Shown here in pieces: positions 16,428 through 25,963 of a DNA stretch of 64,000 nt. How positions within the stretch are numbered: the stretch's first letter is position 1; the number at the start of each line of letters is the position of its first letter. The notes beneath the pieces are model-generated. The model was not told the DNA's origin. It saw only the letters and a list, made by a program, of their open reading frames with translations, and did not search any database. This DNA is from Burkholderiales bacterium (GTDB lineage: Bacteria > Pseudomonadota > Gammaproteobacteria > Burkholderiales > Casimicrobiaceae). The position numbers were made by a program, and so were the translations under genes. The DNA is taken from assembly GCA_015075645.1 (NCBI GenBank), contig JABTUF010000004.1, forward strand, positions 1-64,000. The letters run 5' to 3'.

Positions 16428-17258
16428 TCAACGGGGCCCGGTCGCGTCGTCGGACTTCTGCGACACGTGCCAGGGAATGGCGAGCCGCTCCACCGCCTCC
16501 ACCAGGTAGTAGATCGCGAGTCCGGCGAGCGAGAGCAGGATGATCGCCGCGAACACCTTCGCGGTCTCGATGAAGCCGTTGTATTCGAGGATCAGGTAGC
16601 CCAGTCCGGAGTCGGAGCCGACGAACTCCGCGACGACCGCGGCGGTGGCCGCCATCGCCGCGCCGACCTTGAGTCCGGTGAAGATGTTGGGCAGCGACTG
16701 CGGGAGCCGGATCTTGAAGAACATCCGCCAGGCCCCCGCTCCGGTCGAGCGCGCGAAGTCCTCGACGTCCGCGTCGAGCGAACGGAAGCCGGCGATCGCG
16801 CTGATCACGATCGGAAAGAACGACAGCAGGAACACGAGCATCACCTTCGGCATGAACCCGAAGCCGAACCAGACGATGAACAGCGGCGCCACCGCGATCT
16901 TCGGAATGATCTGGAACACCACGAGCAGCGGGTAGAGCGTCGTCTGAACGAAACGCGAGAACGCGATGAGGAGCGCGAGCGGGATGCTGACGACGACCGC
17001 GATCGCGTAGCCGACGACGATGATCTGCGTGGTCGCCCAGGTGTTCGCGAGCATGCGCCCGGGCTGCGAGAGGAAGCCCTCCCACACCGCGGTCGGGGCC
17101 GGCAGGATGTAGCGCGGCGCGCGGAACACGTGCACCGCGATCTCCCAGCCGGCGAAGAGGAGCGCGAAGGTGATGAGCACGTTGCGGTGGCGCGACCACA
17201 GCGCGGCGAGGCGCGCCGCGGCGGAGCCGCCCGAAGGCGATGCGGTCCCGGCGCTCAC
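16428..17258 (-). CDS. ABC transporter permease (SsuC/TauC type)
   Basis: This 276-residue inner-membrane permease has about six hydrophobic segments. The EAA-like cytoplasmic loop is visible as ARSTGAGAWRMFFKIRLPQSLP. GTG start at 17258 overlaps the IclR gene stop. Together with the downstream binding protein and ATPase it forms a complete importer. The order regulator-permease-binding protein-ATPase-oxidoreductase with coupled junctions indicates a single transcript. Confidence 0.92.
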   Translation of the reverse strand: MSAGTASPSGGSAAARLAALWSRHRNVLITFALLFAGWEIAVHVFRAPRYILPAPTAVWEGFLSQPGRMLANTWATTQIIVVGYAIAVVVSIPLALLIAFSRFVQTTLYPLLVVFQIIPKIAVAPLFIVWFGFGFMPKVMLVFLLSFFPIVISAIAGFRSLDADVEDFARSTGAGAWRMFFKIRLPQSLPNIFTGLKVGAAMAATAAVVAEFVGSDSGLGYLILEYNGFIETAKVFAAIILLSLAGLAIYYLVEAVERLAIPWHVSQKSDDATGPR

Positions 17259-18136
17259 GCGCGCACCTTGAGCGGCGTGGCGGGCTTCGCGCCCGGGCGT
17301 GCGGCATTCACCGGCTTCGGGGCCGGCTTCGGGCCGTAGCGCTGCGCACGGGCGCGCTGGCGCACGCGCAGGCGCCACACCGATTCGAGCGCCGCGGCGC
17401 CTTCGGCGAGCGCGGCGTGGATCTGCGGATAGCGCTCCGGCGTGATCCGCGACACCGGACCGGCCACGCTCAGCGTCCCGGCCACCGGAGCGTCGGGCCG
17501 CGGATCGGTCCGGAACGTCGTCGCGAGCGCGACGATGCCGGGCTCCGCTTCCTCGACCGCGACGGCGTAGCCGCGCGTGCGCGTGGCGGCCAACTGGCGC
17601 TTCAACCCCTCGACGGTCGACAGCGCCCGGGGACCGAGGCGCAGGTGCGCGAAGAAACCGCGCGCACAGATCAGGCGCAGCGCGTCCTCCTCGGGAAGCG
17701 TCGCGAGCCATGCCTTGCCCGTGGCGGTGGCATGCAGCGCGACCTCCTGGCCCATGTCGGCGTCGTAGCGGAGCCCCGCGGTCGCGCCCTGCGCGCGCGC
17801 GACCCAGGCGATCGTCTCGCCCTCGACGACCCCGAGCCTGCAGTACTCCTGCGTGCGCCGCGCGAGGGTGTCGAGGATCTCCTGCGCGACGTCGGTGACC
17901 ACGCGCGCGTCGAGGTCGCGGAACGCGAGCGTCGAGAAACGGAGCGAGAGGACGTAATGCCCGGTGTCGGCGTCCTGCACGACCCAGCCGCGGTCGACGA
18001 GCGTCGCGAGCAGGCGGTGCACGCCGCTCTTCGGCGAGCCGACGCGCGCGGCGATGTCGTGGAGTTCGAGCCCGCCGATCGCGCCGGCGAGGCACTCCAG
18101 CACGTCGAGACAGCGATGGACCGCGGCGACCGTCAT
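17255..18136 (-). CDS. IclR family transcriptional regulator
   Basis: The 293-residue regulator has an N-terminal winged HTH (LHDIAARVGSPKSGVHRLLA) and the GAF-like IclR effector domain, with ALHATATGKAWLATLPEED and VAVEEAEPGIVALAT motifs. The C-terminal tail is basic and Ala-rich. It is the first gene of the ABC operon and divergent from the 231-residue gene at 18236. An IclR-type palindrome lies in the shared promoter, so it probably controls both directions in response to the transported compound. Confidence 0.92.
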   Translation of the reverse strand: MTVAAVHRCLDVLECLAGAIGGLELHDIAARVGSPKSGVHRLLATLVDRGWVVQDADTGHYVLSLRFSTLAFRDLDARVVTDVAQEILDTLARRTQEYCRLGVVEGETIAWVARAQGATAGLRYDADMGQEVALHATATGKAWLATLPEEDALRLICARGFFAHLRLGPRALSTVEGLKRQLAATRTRGYAVAVEEAEPGIVALATTFRTDPRPDAPVAGTLSVAGPVSRITPERYPQIHAALAEGAAALESVWRLRVRQRARAQRYGPKPAPKPVNAARPGAKPATPLKVRA

Positions 18137-18173
18137 GGGTCGGGGAGTGTACGAAATGGGACCCGGGTTCTAT

Positions 18174-18192
18174 ACTGGAACGGAATTCCAGT
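18174..18192. promoter_or_regulatory. IclR-type operator palindrome
   Basis: ACTGGAACGGAATTCCAGT is a perfect 7-bp inverted repeat with a 5-bp spacer. Its TGGAA-N5-TTCCA core matches the pattern known for IclR-family operators. It lies in the 99-bp divergent region between the IclR gene and the gene at 18236, close to a TATACT element. Confidence 0.75.
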
Positions 18193-18235
18193 TTTGTCGA
18201 TAGGCCGCGACGGACGGCCGCAACCGGAGACTCCG

Positions 18236-18931
18236 ATGGCGCTCGCGGGCGAAGGCACGGTGGCGATCTGGCACGACATCGCGCCCGAGGGTCGCGCGGA
18301 CTTCCACGCCTGGCACGGCGAGGAGCACATGCCGGAGCGCGTGGGCATTCCCGGGTTCCTGCGCGGCCGCCGCTACGTGGCGCTCGCGGCCGACCTCGAG
18401 TACTTCAACCTGTACGAGGCGGTCTCGCCGCAGGTGCTCACCGGCGCGGACTACCAGGCGCGGTTGAACGCCCCGACGCCCTGGACGCGGGAAGCGGTCC
18501 GGCACTTCCGCGCGGTATCGCGTTCGATCTGCCGCGTGGCCGGGACCTTCGGGCGCGGCCACGGCGGCCTCGTCGCCACCTGGCGCTACGACGTCGACGA
18601 ACGCGAGGCGCCCGCGCACCTCGATCGCATGTGCGGCGAGATCCTCCCCGGCGTCGCGCGGCGCCGCGACGTCGCCGGCGTGCACCTGATGGTCGCCGAT
18701 GCGGACGCGAGCGCGGTGAAGACCGAGGAGCAGAAAGTCAGGAGCGAAGCCAACGCGGTCCCGCGCTGGATCCTGATGCTCGAGAGCTGGGGCGACGAGT
18801 CGTCGTTTCCCGCGCTCTGCGATGCGGTCCTGTCGGACGACCTGCTGCGCGAATGCGGCGCGCGCTCTCCGCTCCCGCGCGGCCTCTACCGCCTGCAGAA
18901 CTGGCGCTGCAAGACCGACTGGGCGGCCTGA
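18236..18931 (+). CDS. Hypothetical protein, dimeric alpha/beta-barrel-like (EthD/NIPSNAP-like)
   Basis: The 231-residue product starts with VAIWHDIAPEGRADFHAWHG and EEHMPERVGIPGFLRGRRYV. A Trp-His and His-Met-Pro-Glu-Arg pattern with this spacing is typical of dabb/EthD-like proteins that bind small organic molecules. A second half-domain (GVHLMVADADAS) suggests an internal duplication. I do not know the reaction. Its position opposite the IclR regulator and behind the palindrome suggests the same catabolic pathway as the ABC operon. Confidence 0.6.
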   Translation: MALAGEGTVAIWHDIAPEGRADFHAWHGEEHMPERVGIPGFLRGRRYVALAADLEYFNLYEAVSPQVLTGADYQARLNAPTPWTREAVRHFRAVSRSICRVAGTFGRGHGGLVATWRYDVDEREAPAHLDRMCGEILPGVARRRDVAGVHLMVADADASAVKTEEQKVRSEANAVPRWILMLESWGDESSFPALCDAVLSDDLLRECGARSPLPRGLYRLQNWRCKTDWAA

Positions 18932-19025
18932 TCGCCCCGGCGCCGCCGGGCCCTCGGCGGTGTCTCGATGGCGCGACCGCGGCTCCGGGTTACGATGGCC
19001 CTCCGCACGACGCCCCGTCGCCCGC

Positions 19026-20225
19026 ATGAAGCCCCGCCCCACCGTCGACCCCGCCGCCGCGACGACCGTCGTCCCGGGCACCGCCGTGCGCGACAGCGCG
19101 ACGCGGCTCGACCGGCCGAAGCCCACGCCCGAGCGGCGGCGGCGCTGGCGCGGTTGCCTGATCGGCGGCGCCGTCGGAGACGCGCTCGGCGCGCCGGTCG
19201 AGTTCATGTCGCTCGCCGAGATCCGCGAGCAGCTCGGCGCGGGCGGCGTGCACGGCTACCTGCAGGCGTTCGGCCGCTTCGGCGCGATCACCGACGACAC
19301 GCAGATGACGATGTTCACGGCCGAAGGGCTGCTGCGCGCCTACGCCTGCAGCGCGACGACCGGATCGGCCGATGCGCCCGCGATCGTCGGCCACGCGTAC
19401 CTGCGCTGGCTGCACACGCAGCGGGGGCGTGCGGGCGTCGCGCCCGCGCTCGACGGCTGGCTCATCGGCGAGAAGGCGCTATTCGCGTCGCGCGTTCCCG
19501 GCGCGACGGTGATGCGCTCGCTCTCCGAGCGCAAGGACTTCGGCGAGCGGCCGCGCAACACGAGCAAGGGGTGCGGCGGCGTGATGCGCGTCGCGCCGGT
19601 CGGCCTGTGGTGCGCGCGGCTGCACGAGGGCATGTCGGCCGACCGCATCGCGAAGCACGCGTTCGACCTGGGGTCGGACACCGCCGCGCTCACGCACGGC
19701 CACCCGAACGGCCAGATCGCCGCGGGCTACGTTGCCGCGCTCGTCGCGCTGCTCGCGCTCGGCTTGCCATTGCCGCAAGCGCTCGAACGCGCGGCCGCGC
19801 AGCTCGTGCGCCGGCCGGGTCACGCGGAAACCATGGCCGCGGTCGAGCACGCGCGCAAGCTCGCGGCCGCCGGCCCACCGTCGGCCGAGTACGTCGGGCG
19901 ACTCGGCGAAGGCTGGGTCGCCGAGGAGGCCGCCGCGATCGCGGTCTACGCGACGCTCGCCGCGCAGGATTTCGACGCCGGCGTCCGCCTCGCGGTCAAC
20001 CACGACGGCGACAGCGACTCCACCGGCGCGATCGCGGGCAATCTGCTCGGCGCGCTGCACGGCATCGACGCCATTCCGTCGCGCCTCACCAACGGACTCG
20101 AACTGGTCGAGGCGCTCAGGGTGCTCGCCGACGACCTCGCGACGTTTCCGTCCTGGCCGATCGGGCAGTTTCAGCCGTCGACCGACGCCTCCGCGTGGTG
20201 GCTGGAGCGCTACCCGCCGCACTGA
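19026..20225 (+). CDS. ADP-ribosylglycohydrolase family protein
   Basis: This 399-residue protein carries the three metal-binding signatures of the ADP-ribosylglycohydrolase (DraG/ARH) fold: GAVGDALGAPVEF near residue 50, TDDTQMTMFTAEG near 88, and the C-terminal NHDGDSDSTGAIAGNLLGA. All expected Asp residues for the two Mg2+ ions are present. It would remove ADP-ribose from a protein or small molecule. No DraT-like transferase or nitrogenase gene is near, so the target is unknown. A basic N-terminal extension of about 45 residues is longer than usual. Confidence 0.9.
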   Translation: MKPRPTVDPAAATTVVPGTAVRDSATRLDRPKPTPERRRRWRGCLIGGAVGDALGAPVEFMSLAEIREQLGAGGVHGYLQAFGRFGAITDDTQMTMFTAEGLLRAYACSATTGSADAPAIVGHAYLRWLHTQRGRAGVAPALDGWLIGEKALFASRVPGATVMRSLSERKDFGERPRNTSKGCGGVMRVAPVGLWCARLHEGMSADRIAKHAFDLGSDTAALTHGHPNGQIAAGYVAALVALLALGLPLPQALERAAAQLVRRPGHAETMAAVEHARKLAAAGPPSAEYVGRLGEGWVAEEAAAIAVYATLAAQDFDAGVRLAVNHDGDSDSTGAIAGNLLGALHGIDAIPSRLTNGLELVEALRVLADDLATFPSWPIGQFQPSTDASAWWLERYPPH

Positions 20226-20689
20226 GCGATCGCGGCGCATCGCCCGTTGCGCTCCCGGGTCGTGCCGGCCCGCGACGCGGTCGCACGTCCGTCCGGACGC
20301 GAGACCATGCCGTGACGCCCCGCGGCGCCTGAGCGGGCTTCGTTTCCCGGCCGGTTGGCTGCGGCGCTCTCCGTGACCTCGGGACCACAACATCCAGTGT
20401 TCCCCCATCCGGGCTCGCCCATTCTGTAGCGCACACGTAGCCCGGCACGCGCCGCAGATCCACGCGCTGTCCTGCACAGGCTGTAGCGCGCGGCCGCCGG
20501 AATCCGGCATCATGGGCGGAACGCCGCCCGGACCAGGGGGGATGCAGCGCGGCGCGACGGCTTCGGCGCGATCGATTTCGGAGCGCCGCCGTAGGCAACA
20601 GCTCGCGTCGCCCCGACGAGGAACGCGTGCCGACGCCCCTGTTCACGCTCGTTTCGGACCCGACCGCCGCCCGCGGCGGTTGACCGATC
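20226..20689. other. 464-bp intergenic region, no feature recognised
   Basis: No open frame here resembles a protein family. The region includes two near-copies of a CTGTAGCGC motif (near 20423 and 20480) and probably carries the promoter of the downstream 1035-residue gene. I see no tRNA, terminator or clear operator. Confidence 0.4.
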
Positions 20690-23600
20690 ATGGCCTTCCG
20701 CGACGATCGCCACCGCGGCCGGGCGCCGGCGCCCCCGGCGCACGCCTCGTCGCTCGCGCGCTTCTACGCGCTGCGCTTCGCGGTCACCGCGATGTCGATG
20801 CTCTCGCCGGTTCTCCTGCCGTGGATCGTCTGGAGCACGACGAAGCGCATCGACCTCGCCGGCCTCGTGATGCTGGCGGAAGCCGCGGTGCGGCTCGCGA
20901 TGTCGCTCTACGGCGGACAGCTCGCGCACGCGATCGGCGGCCGCGTGTCGTTCGCGCTGGCTCAGGCGCTGTGCGCGGCGGGTTTCGCGCTGTTCGCCGC
21001 CGCGATCGCCCTGCCGCACGGCAACGTCGCATTCACCGTCGCGCTCCTCGCCGCCGCGGTCGTCGTGATGCAGGCGGGCATCACGCTCGGCAACGTCGTG
21101 ACCGAGGCGTGCACGGTCTCGCTGCTGCAGGCGGGCGCCGCGAACGTGCCCGCGCGGGTGCGCGTCGTCGACCTCGCGTCGACCGGTTGCGCGCTGCCGC
21201 TCGGAGGCTGGCTCGTGCTCGCGTTCGACGCGCCGCTCGCGGTGATCGCGCTCGGCTTCGCGCTCGCGGCCGGGGCGGCGATCGCCGCCGCGCGACTGGG
21301 CGCGGTCTACGACCACGCGAACGCGCGCACGCCTGCGCGGCTCTCGCTCGTCGACCGCGATGCCTGGCGCTGGCTCGCGGGAGCGCGCCGCGCGCGCGCG
21401 CTCACCGGCTTTCTGCTCGTCGCGAGCGTTCCGGTCACGATGATCTTCGGCGCGCTGCCGTTCCTGCTCGCGAGCCGCACCGCGGCGGGCCTGCCGGCCT
21501 GGCTCGCGCCGACCGATGTCCTGTTCCTCACCCACTACAAGGCGTTCGAGTCGATCGCCGCCGCGCTCCTGCTCGTCGCGTGGTCGCGCTGGGCCGCGAA
21601 TCCCCGGCGCAAGCCTGCCGCGGTGCGCTGCGCGTTCGTCGCGTACCTCGCGTCGATGGCGGCGCTCTCCCTCGCCGGCTCGGCGCTCGCCACCGCGCTC
21701 GCCGCGATCGCGCTGGCCGCGAGTTTCTCCCCGCTCCTGGTCTGGGTGCGCGCCGAACGCGCCGCGCTCGTGCCCGAGGGGCGCCGGCAGCGCATCGCCG
21801 GCCTGCTCGTCGCGATCGACGCGACCTCGTACGTGCTGGGAGCGCTCGCGGTGCGCTACGCGGGGTTCGAACCGCTCGCGCTCTTCGCGATCGCGGCCGC
21901 CGCCGCCGCGCTGTTCGTCGCGCTCCACGTGCCGCTGCGCACCGGGTCGACGGTGCACGTGTCGGCGCCGCCGCTGCCGCCGCTCGACGAGAAGCTCGCG
22001 CATCTGCGCGCCTGGCTCGCCGCGAACCAGGAGGCGGTCGAGGCGCGGCTCGAGGAGGCGGTGCCGCGGTTGGGCCTCGTGAAGCGCGCGGTCGCGCCGC
22101 CCGACTGGTCGACGCCGCTCGCGGATGCGCCGGCGACCGCCCTGAAGCCGATCGGCGTGGGCCTCACGCCGATCGTGCTGCCCCGGGCGTTGCGCGACGC
22201 GGGGTTGCGCACGGCGTCGCTCGCCGCCTCGACCGAGGAAACCTCTGCGTTGCGCCGTCCGCTCGACGCGATCTTCGGGGACGCTCTCGCCCAGGGCTGG
22301 CATCCGCGCGTGCTCGCGCACCTGTTGCCCTCGTCGGCGGCGGAGTTCGAGAGCCGGATGCGCGCAGGCTTCCACCGGCTGCGCGTCGACACGCTGCTGC
22401 GCGCGGGCATGCCGCCGGGCGGCGTCGCGGACGCGGGCTCCGCGGCGCTCGCGACGCGGTTCGCGCCGATCGAGGTCAACAACGGCGGCTCGCAGGGCCA
22501 CTGGATCTGCTCGGCGGTGAACCACGCGCTGCTCGCGGGTCTCGGGCTCGAGGGCAGGAGGATCTTCGATCGCCCCGACGCGCTCGTCGACGACGTGTAC
22601 GAGAGCTTCGTCGACTGGCTCGCCGACCGGATGACCGACCGGCGCTTCGCGCACGCATTCCCGCGCGGCCACGTGCCGCTCGCGTTCGTAAGCGGCCCCT
22701 ATTCGGGCCGGATGGTGAACGACATCGAGGGACCGCGCATCGCCGCACGCATCACCGAACACTACGGTGTCGCCGCCGACTACTTCGTCGGCTTCGCCGA
22801 TCTCGAACTCGGCCGTCGCGTGCGCGTGCGCGACCGCGACCTCGCGCTGGTGAAGCGCCGAGGCACCAGCGACGCCGACTCGTTCGCGGTGTGGAGCGAC
22901 CTCTACGTCACCGACTCGATGGACTACGTGGCGGCCGCGGTGGACTGCCCGGACACGGCGACCCGCGATCTCGCCCGCGCCTTCCTCGAGGGGCGCGTGC
23001 TGGGGATCAGCGCCTGGCCGGGGCGGGAGCTGTGCGAGAACGACAAGCTGCACGCGGTCGACAAGGCCAACGCGCACGCGCTGCGCGCCTCCCTCGGCCT
23101 GTCGGCGGGCGACGCAGCGGTGCTGCAGCAGGCGGCGCCGCACGCGTTCGCGATCGGCGACGACGTCGCGACCCGGAACGAGCTGTGCGACGCGCGCGAT
23201 CGCTGGGTGATCAAGGCGCGCTTCGGCTGCGGCGGCAGCTCCGTGATCGTCGGCGCCAAGCCGTCTTGGCCGACGCAGCGCCTGCCATGGGTCGAACATG
23301 CCGGCGGGACTTCAGTGGTGCGTCGCGTCGCGATCGCCGATCTCGCCGACCAAGCCGGCGTGACGTTCGCCCTCGACCGCGAGGGCCGCATCGACGGCGC
23401 GAGCTGGTCCGCGCTGTGGCCTCACCTCGTCGCGTTCGTCGCGCGATCGCCCGGACACTACGTCGCCCAGCAGCGGGTCGAGCCCGCGGCCGTGCGCGCG
23501 ATGATCTTCGACGGAACCCGTCTCGACGCGTTCGACGCGACGACGGACTTCGCCGCGGCGTTCACGCTCGGCTGGCGGCGCGACGGGCCCGCGCTCGTGC

Positions 23601-23797
23601 CGTCGGGCACGCTCTGCCGCGCGGTGCCCGTCGGCCACCCGCACACCAACATCACGACGCGCGGCGCGCTTCTGCCGGTGATGTGCGAAGACGAGTTCGA
23701 CCGCCTCTACGTGGCGCTCGGCCTCGATCGCGCCGGCGAGCCGGCGGCGAGGCGTCGCGGCGAGACGCGCGACGCGGGCGCTCCGCTTCCCGCCTGA
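20690..23797 (+). CDS. MFS transporter fused to an ATP-grasp-like domain
   Basis: The 1035-residue product has two halves. Residues 20-420 form an MFS-like membrane part with ten or more hydrophobic segments. Residues about 430-1035 are soluble. This half shows a glutathionylspermidine-synthase or circularly permuted ATP-grasp look: IEVNNGGSQGHWICS near 594, FVSGPYSGRMVNDIEG near 665, a glycine-rich nucleotide loop WVIKARFGCGGSSVIVG near 839 and NITTRGALLPV near 987. I infer an ATP-dependent carboxylate-amine ligase or binder tethered to an exporter. ATG 20690 is the first start of this frame. There is no stop or frameshift between the halves. It appears monocistronic. Confidence 0.65.
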   Translation: MAFRDDRHRGRAPAPPAHASSLARFYALRFAVTAMSMLSPVLLPWIVWSTTKRIDLAGLVMLAEAAVRLAMSLYGGQLAHAIGGRVSFALAQALCAAGFALFAAAIALPHGNVAFTVALLAAAVVVMQAGITLGNVVTEACTVSLLQAGAANVPARVRVVDLASTGCALPLGGWLVLAFDAPLAVIALGFALAAGAAIAAARLGAVYDHANARTPARLSLVDRDAWRWLAGARRARALTGFLLVASVPVTMIFGALPFLLASRTAAGLPAWLAPTDVLFLTHYKAFESIAAALLLVAWSRWAANPRRKPAAVRCAFVAYLASMAALSLAGSALATALAAIALAASFSPLLVWVRAERAALVPEGRRQRIAGLLVAIDATSYVLGALAVRYAGFEPLALFAIAAAAAALFVALHVPLRTGSTVHVSAPPLPPLDEKLAHLRAWLAANQEAVEARLEEAVPRLGLVKRAVAPPDWSTPLADAPATALKPIGVGLTPIVLPRALRDAGLRTASLAASTEETSALRRPLDAIFGDALAQGWHPRVLAHLLPSSAAEFESRMRAGFHRLRVDTLLRAGMPPGGVADAGSAALATRFAPIEVNNGGSQGHWICSAVNHALLAGLGLEGRRIFDRPDALVDDVYESFVDWLADRMTDRRFAHAFPRGHVPLAFVSGPYSGRMVNDIEGPRIAARITEHYGVAADYFVGFADLELGRRVRVRDRDLALVKRRGTSDADSFAVWSDLYVTDSMDYVAAAVDCPDTATRDLARAFLEGRVLGISAWPGRELCENDKLHAVDKANAHALRASLGLSAGDAAVLQQAAPHAFAIGDDVATRNELCDARDRWVIKARFGCGGSSVIVGAKPSWPTQRLPWVEHAGGTSVVRRVAIADLADQAGVTFALDREGRIDGASWSALWPHLVAFVARSPGHYVAQQRVEPAAVRAMIFDGTRLDAFDATTDFAAAFTLGWRRDGPALVPSGTLCRAVPVGHPHTNITTRGALLPVMCEDEFDRLYVALGLDRAGEPAARRRGETRDAGAPLPA

Positions 23798-23876
23798 CGC
23801 TCGCGCGGGACCGCCGCTCGCGCAGGACGTCCCGGCGCGATCGGCGCCGGCACGACATCTTCCCTCACGTGCGGCA

Positions 23877-24728
23877 TCAGGCGAGCGTGATGACCGTCTC
23901 GAGGTAATCGGCGGACACCACCAGCGTGTCGCAGCCGGGCCGGTTCCAGCGCCCGAGCAGTTCCAGGAGCGCACGCTCGAGTTCGCGCTGGCGGTCCGCG
24001 GGCAGCGCTGCGAACGCCTTGTGCGTCGGGCCGTACCAGCTGCGGAACATGTCGATCCAGTGCTGCGCCGAGCGGTAGCGGAACATGAACGGCACCGTCT
24101 CGCAGCGGATGTCCGCGGCGTGCTTGCCGAAGAGCTGGACGATGTGCGGCTCGGTGCCCCACAGCATCGGCGAGCGCAGGCCCGCGGGCGGCGGCACGAA
24201 CGACGCCATCCGCCGGAACAGGTCGCCGATGAAGCCGCCCGGCGTCCAGCACGCGAGGCCGATGCGGCCGCCGCGGCGCACGACGCGAACGAGTTCGGAG
24301 GCCGCGCGGTCGTGGTCGGGCGCGAACATGACGCCGAAGGTCGACAGGGCGACGTCGAAGCTGCCGTCGGCGTACGGCAGCGCCTCGGCGTCCGCCTCGC
24401 GGAACGCCATCGGCAGCCGGTCGGCCTCCGCGCGGAGCCGACCCTGCTCGAGCAGCGTGGGCACGTAGTCGGTCGACGTGACCTTCGCGAAGCGGCGGGC
24501 GGCGGCGAGCGAGGCGTTGCCGTTGCCGGCCGCGACGTCGATGACCGTTTCGTCCGTTTGCAGGTCGACGGCTTCGCAGAGCGTTTCGCCGACGATCTGC
24601 AGCGTAGTGCCGATGATGCCGAAGTCGCCCGAAGCCCAGGTCGCCTGCTGGCGGGCCTTGATGGCGGCGAGGTCGACGACGGGCGCGGGAATCGCGGCCG
24701 AAGCCGCGTGTTCGGTGACGGTAGGCAT
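23877..24728 (-). CDS. Class I SAM-dependent methyltransferase (UbiE-like)
   Basis: The 283-residue methyltransferase has motif I as VIDVAAGNGNASLAAARRF near residue 65. Further motifs are TSTDYVPTLLEQGR, LPYADGSFDVALSTFGVMF and the VVRRGGRIGLACWTPGG post-motif. Length and motifs fit UbiE/Methyltransf_11 proteins acting on small molecules. It is divergent from the AraC-type gene, which may regulate it. Confidence 0.87.
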   Translation of the reverse strand: MPTVTEHAASAAIPAPVVDLAAIKARQQATWASGDFGIIGTTLQIVGETLCEAVDLQTDETVIDVAAGNGNASLAAARRFAKVTSTDYVPTLLEQGRLRAEADRLPMAFREADAEALPYADGSFDVALSTFGVMFAPDHDRAASELVRVVRRGGRIGLACWTPGGFIGDLFRRMASFVPPPAGLRSPMLWGTEPHIVQLFGKHAADIRCETVPFMFRYRSAQHWIDMFRSWYGPTHKAFAALPADRQRELERALLELLGRWNRPGCDTLVVSADYLETVITLA

Positions 24729-24927
24729 GACGGGGTTCCTTGGCGTTCCGGTTGACGGTGCCCCGCAGCCCGACGCGGCGGGGCGCAACGAACCCATGGT
24801 GCCGTCGATGGAGCCTTCGCGCCTGATCGCGTATCCTTGCGGCTTGCCCGTGCATCCGGCGCGTGCATGCGTCTTGACCGTCCGTCCGTCGCGCCGGGTC
24901 GAAACCCCGGCGGGCCCAGGAGTCCCT

Positions 24928-25959
24928 ATGCGCGACATGGGCCAGGACACGCTCTCCGAAGTGCTGCGCGCCGTGCGCCTGCACGGCGCCGTGTACTTCT
25001 ACGTCACCGGCGAGGCGGATTGGGCGGCAGAGGCGCCTCCGGGACGCGACATCGCCGCCGCGGTGATGCCCGGCGTCGACCACGTCATCGAATACCACGT
25101 CGTGGCGCGCGGCCACTGCTGGGCGGCGGTCGTCGGCGCCCCGCCGGTCCGCCTGTCGGAGGGGGACATCGTGATGTTCCCGCACGGCGATCCTCACGTC
25201 GTGTCCAGCGCCCCGGGCCTGCGCCCGCCGGTCGACACGCGCGAGGCGATCGTCGCCGCTGCGCGCGCGCCCAAGCCGATCCTGATCGCGATGCGGGGCA
25301 TGAGTCCGCCGGGACCGGTCCCCGACGAGCGCGCGCCCAACGTCCTCGTCTGCGGCTTTCTCGGCTGCGACCTCCGGCCGTTCAATCCGCTGGTCGCGTC
25401 GTTGCCGCGACTGCTCCACATCCCGGCGAACGGCGGAGGCGACTGGGTCGCGCCGATGATGCATCAGGCGGTGCGCGAATCACGAGAGCACGGCGCGGGA
25501 AGCGAGGCGGTCCTCGAGCGGCTCTCCGAGATGATGTTCGTCGACGCGGTGCGCCGGCACCTGGGCGCGTTGCCGGAAGGATCGAAGGGGTGGCTCGCGG
25601 GATTGCGCGACCGCGCGGTCGGCAAGGCGCTCGCGCTGCTGCACGAGCATCCCGCCGACGCGTGGTCGATCGAACGCCTCTCCGAGCGCGTCGGCCTGTC
25701 ACGCTCGGCGCTGCATGAGCGCTTCGTGCACTTCGTCGGACAGGCGCCGATGCAGTACCTCGGCCAGTGGCGCATGCAGCTGGCGGCACGCGCGCTCACC
25801 GAGTCGCAGGCACCGGTCGCGGCGATCGCGCTCGACGTCGGCTACGACTCCGAGGCGGCGTTCAGCCGCGCGTTCAAGCGCATCGTCGGCGCGCCGCCGG
25901 GCGAGTGGCGCAGGCGCCATCGTTTCGCAGCGCCGGCCGCGGCGGGCGGGAGAGGTTGA
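24928..25959 (+). CDS. AraC family regulator with cupin-type sensor
   Basis: The 343-residue protein has an N-terminal cupin_6 domain (AVMPGVDHVIEYHVVARGHC, LSEGDIVMFPHGDPHV). The C-terminal double HTH begins near residue 230 (WSIERLSERVGLSRSALHER), and the second helix pair ends in AFSRAFKRIVGAPPGEWRR. It would bind DNA and sense a small ligand. An AGGAG lies eight bases before the ATG. The divergent methyltransferase is a natural target. Confidence 0.9.
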   Translation: MRDMGQDTLSEVLRAVRLHGAVYFYVTGEADWAAEAPPGRDIAAAVMPGVDHVIEYHVVARGHCWAAVVGAPPVRLSEGDIVMFPHGDPHVVSSAPGLRPPVDTREAIVAAARAPKPILIAMRGMSPPGPVPDERAPNVLVCGFLGCDLRPFNPLVASLPRLLHIPANGGGDWVAPMMHQAVRESREHGAGSEAVLERLSEMMFVDAVRRHLGALPEGSKGWLAGLRDRAVGKALALLHEHPADAWSIERLSERVGLSRSALHERFVHFVGQAPMQYLGQWRMQLAARALTESQAPVAAIALDVGYDSEAAFSRAFKRIVGAPPGEWRRRHRFAAPAAAGGRG

Positions 25960-25963
25960 CGCG

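Noticed and set aside
20226-20689. Possible RNA gene or operator in the long gap before the MFS/ATP-grasp gene
   Set aside because: No cloverleaf, strong hairpin with T-run or palindrome could be supported, only two short near-repeats of CTGTAGCGC.
20510-23299. A 929-codon minus-strand open frame opposite the MFS/ATP-grasp gene
   Set aside because: Its product is almost only Arg, Glu, Ala, Asp and Gly in low-complexity runs. It is the antisense shadow of a high-GC gene whose plus-strand product has clear domains.
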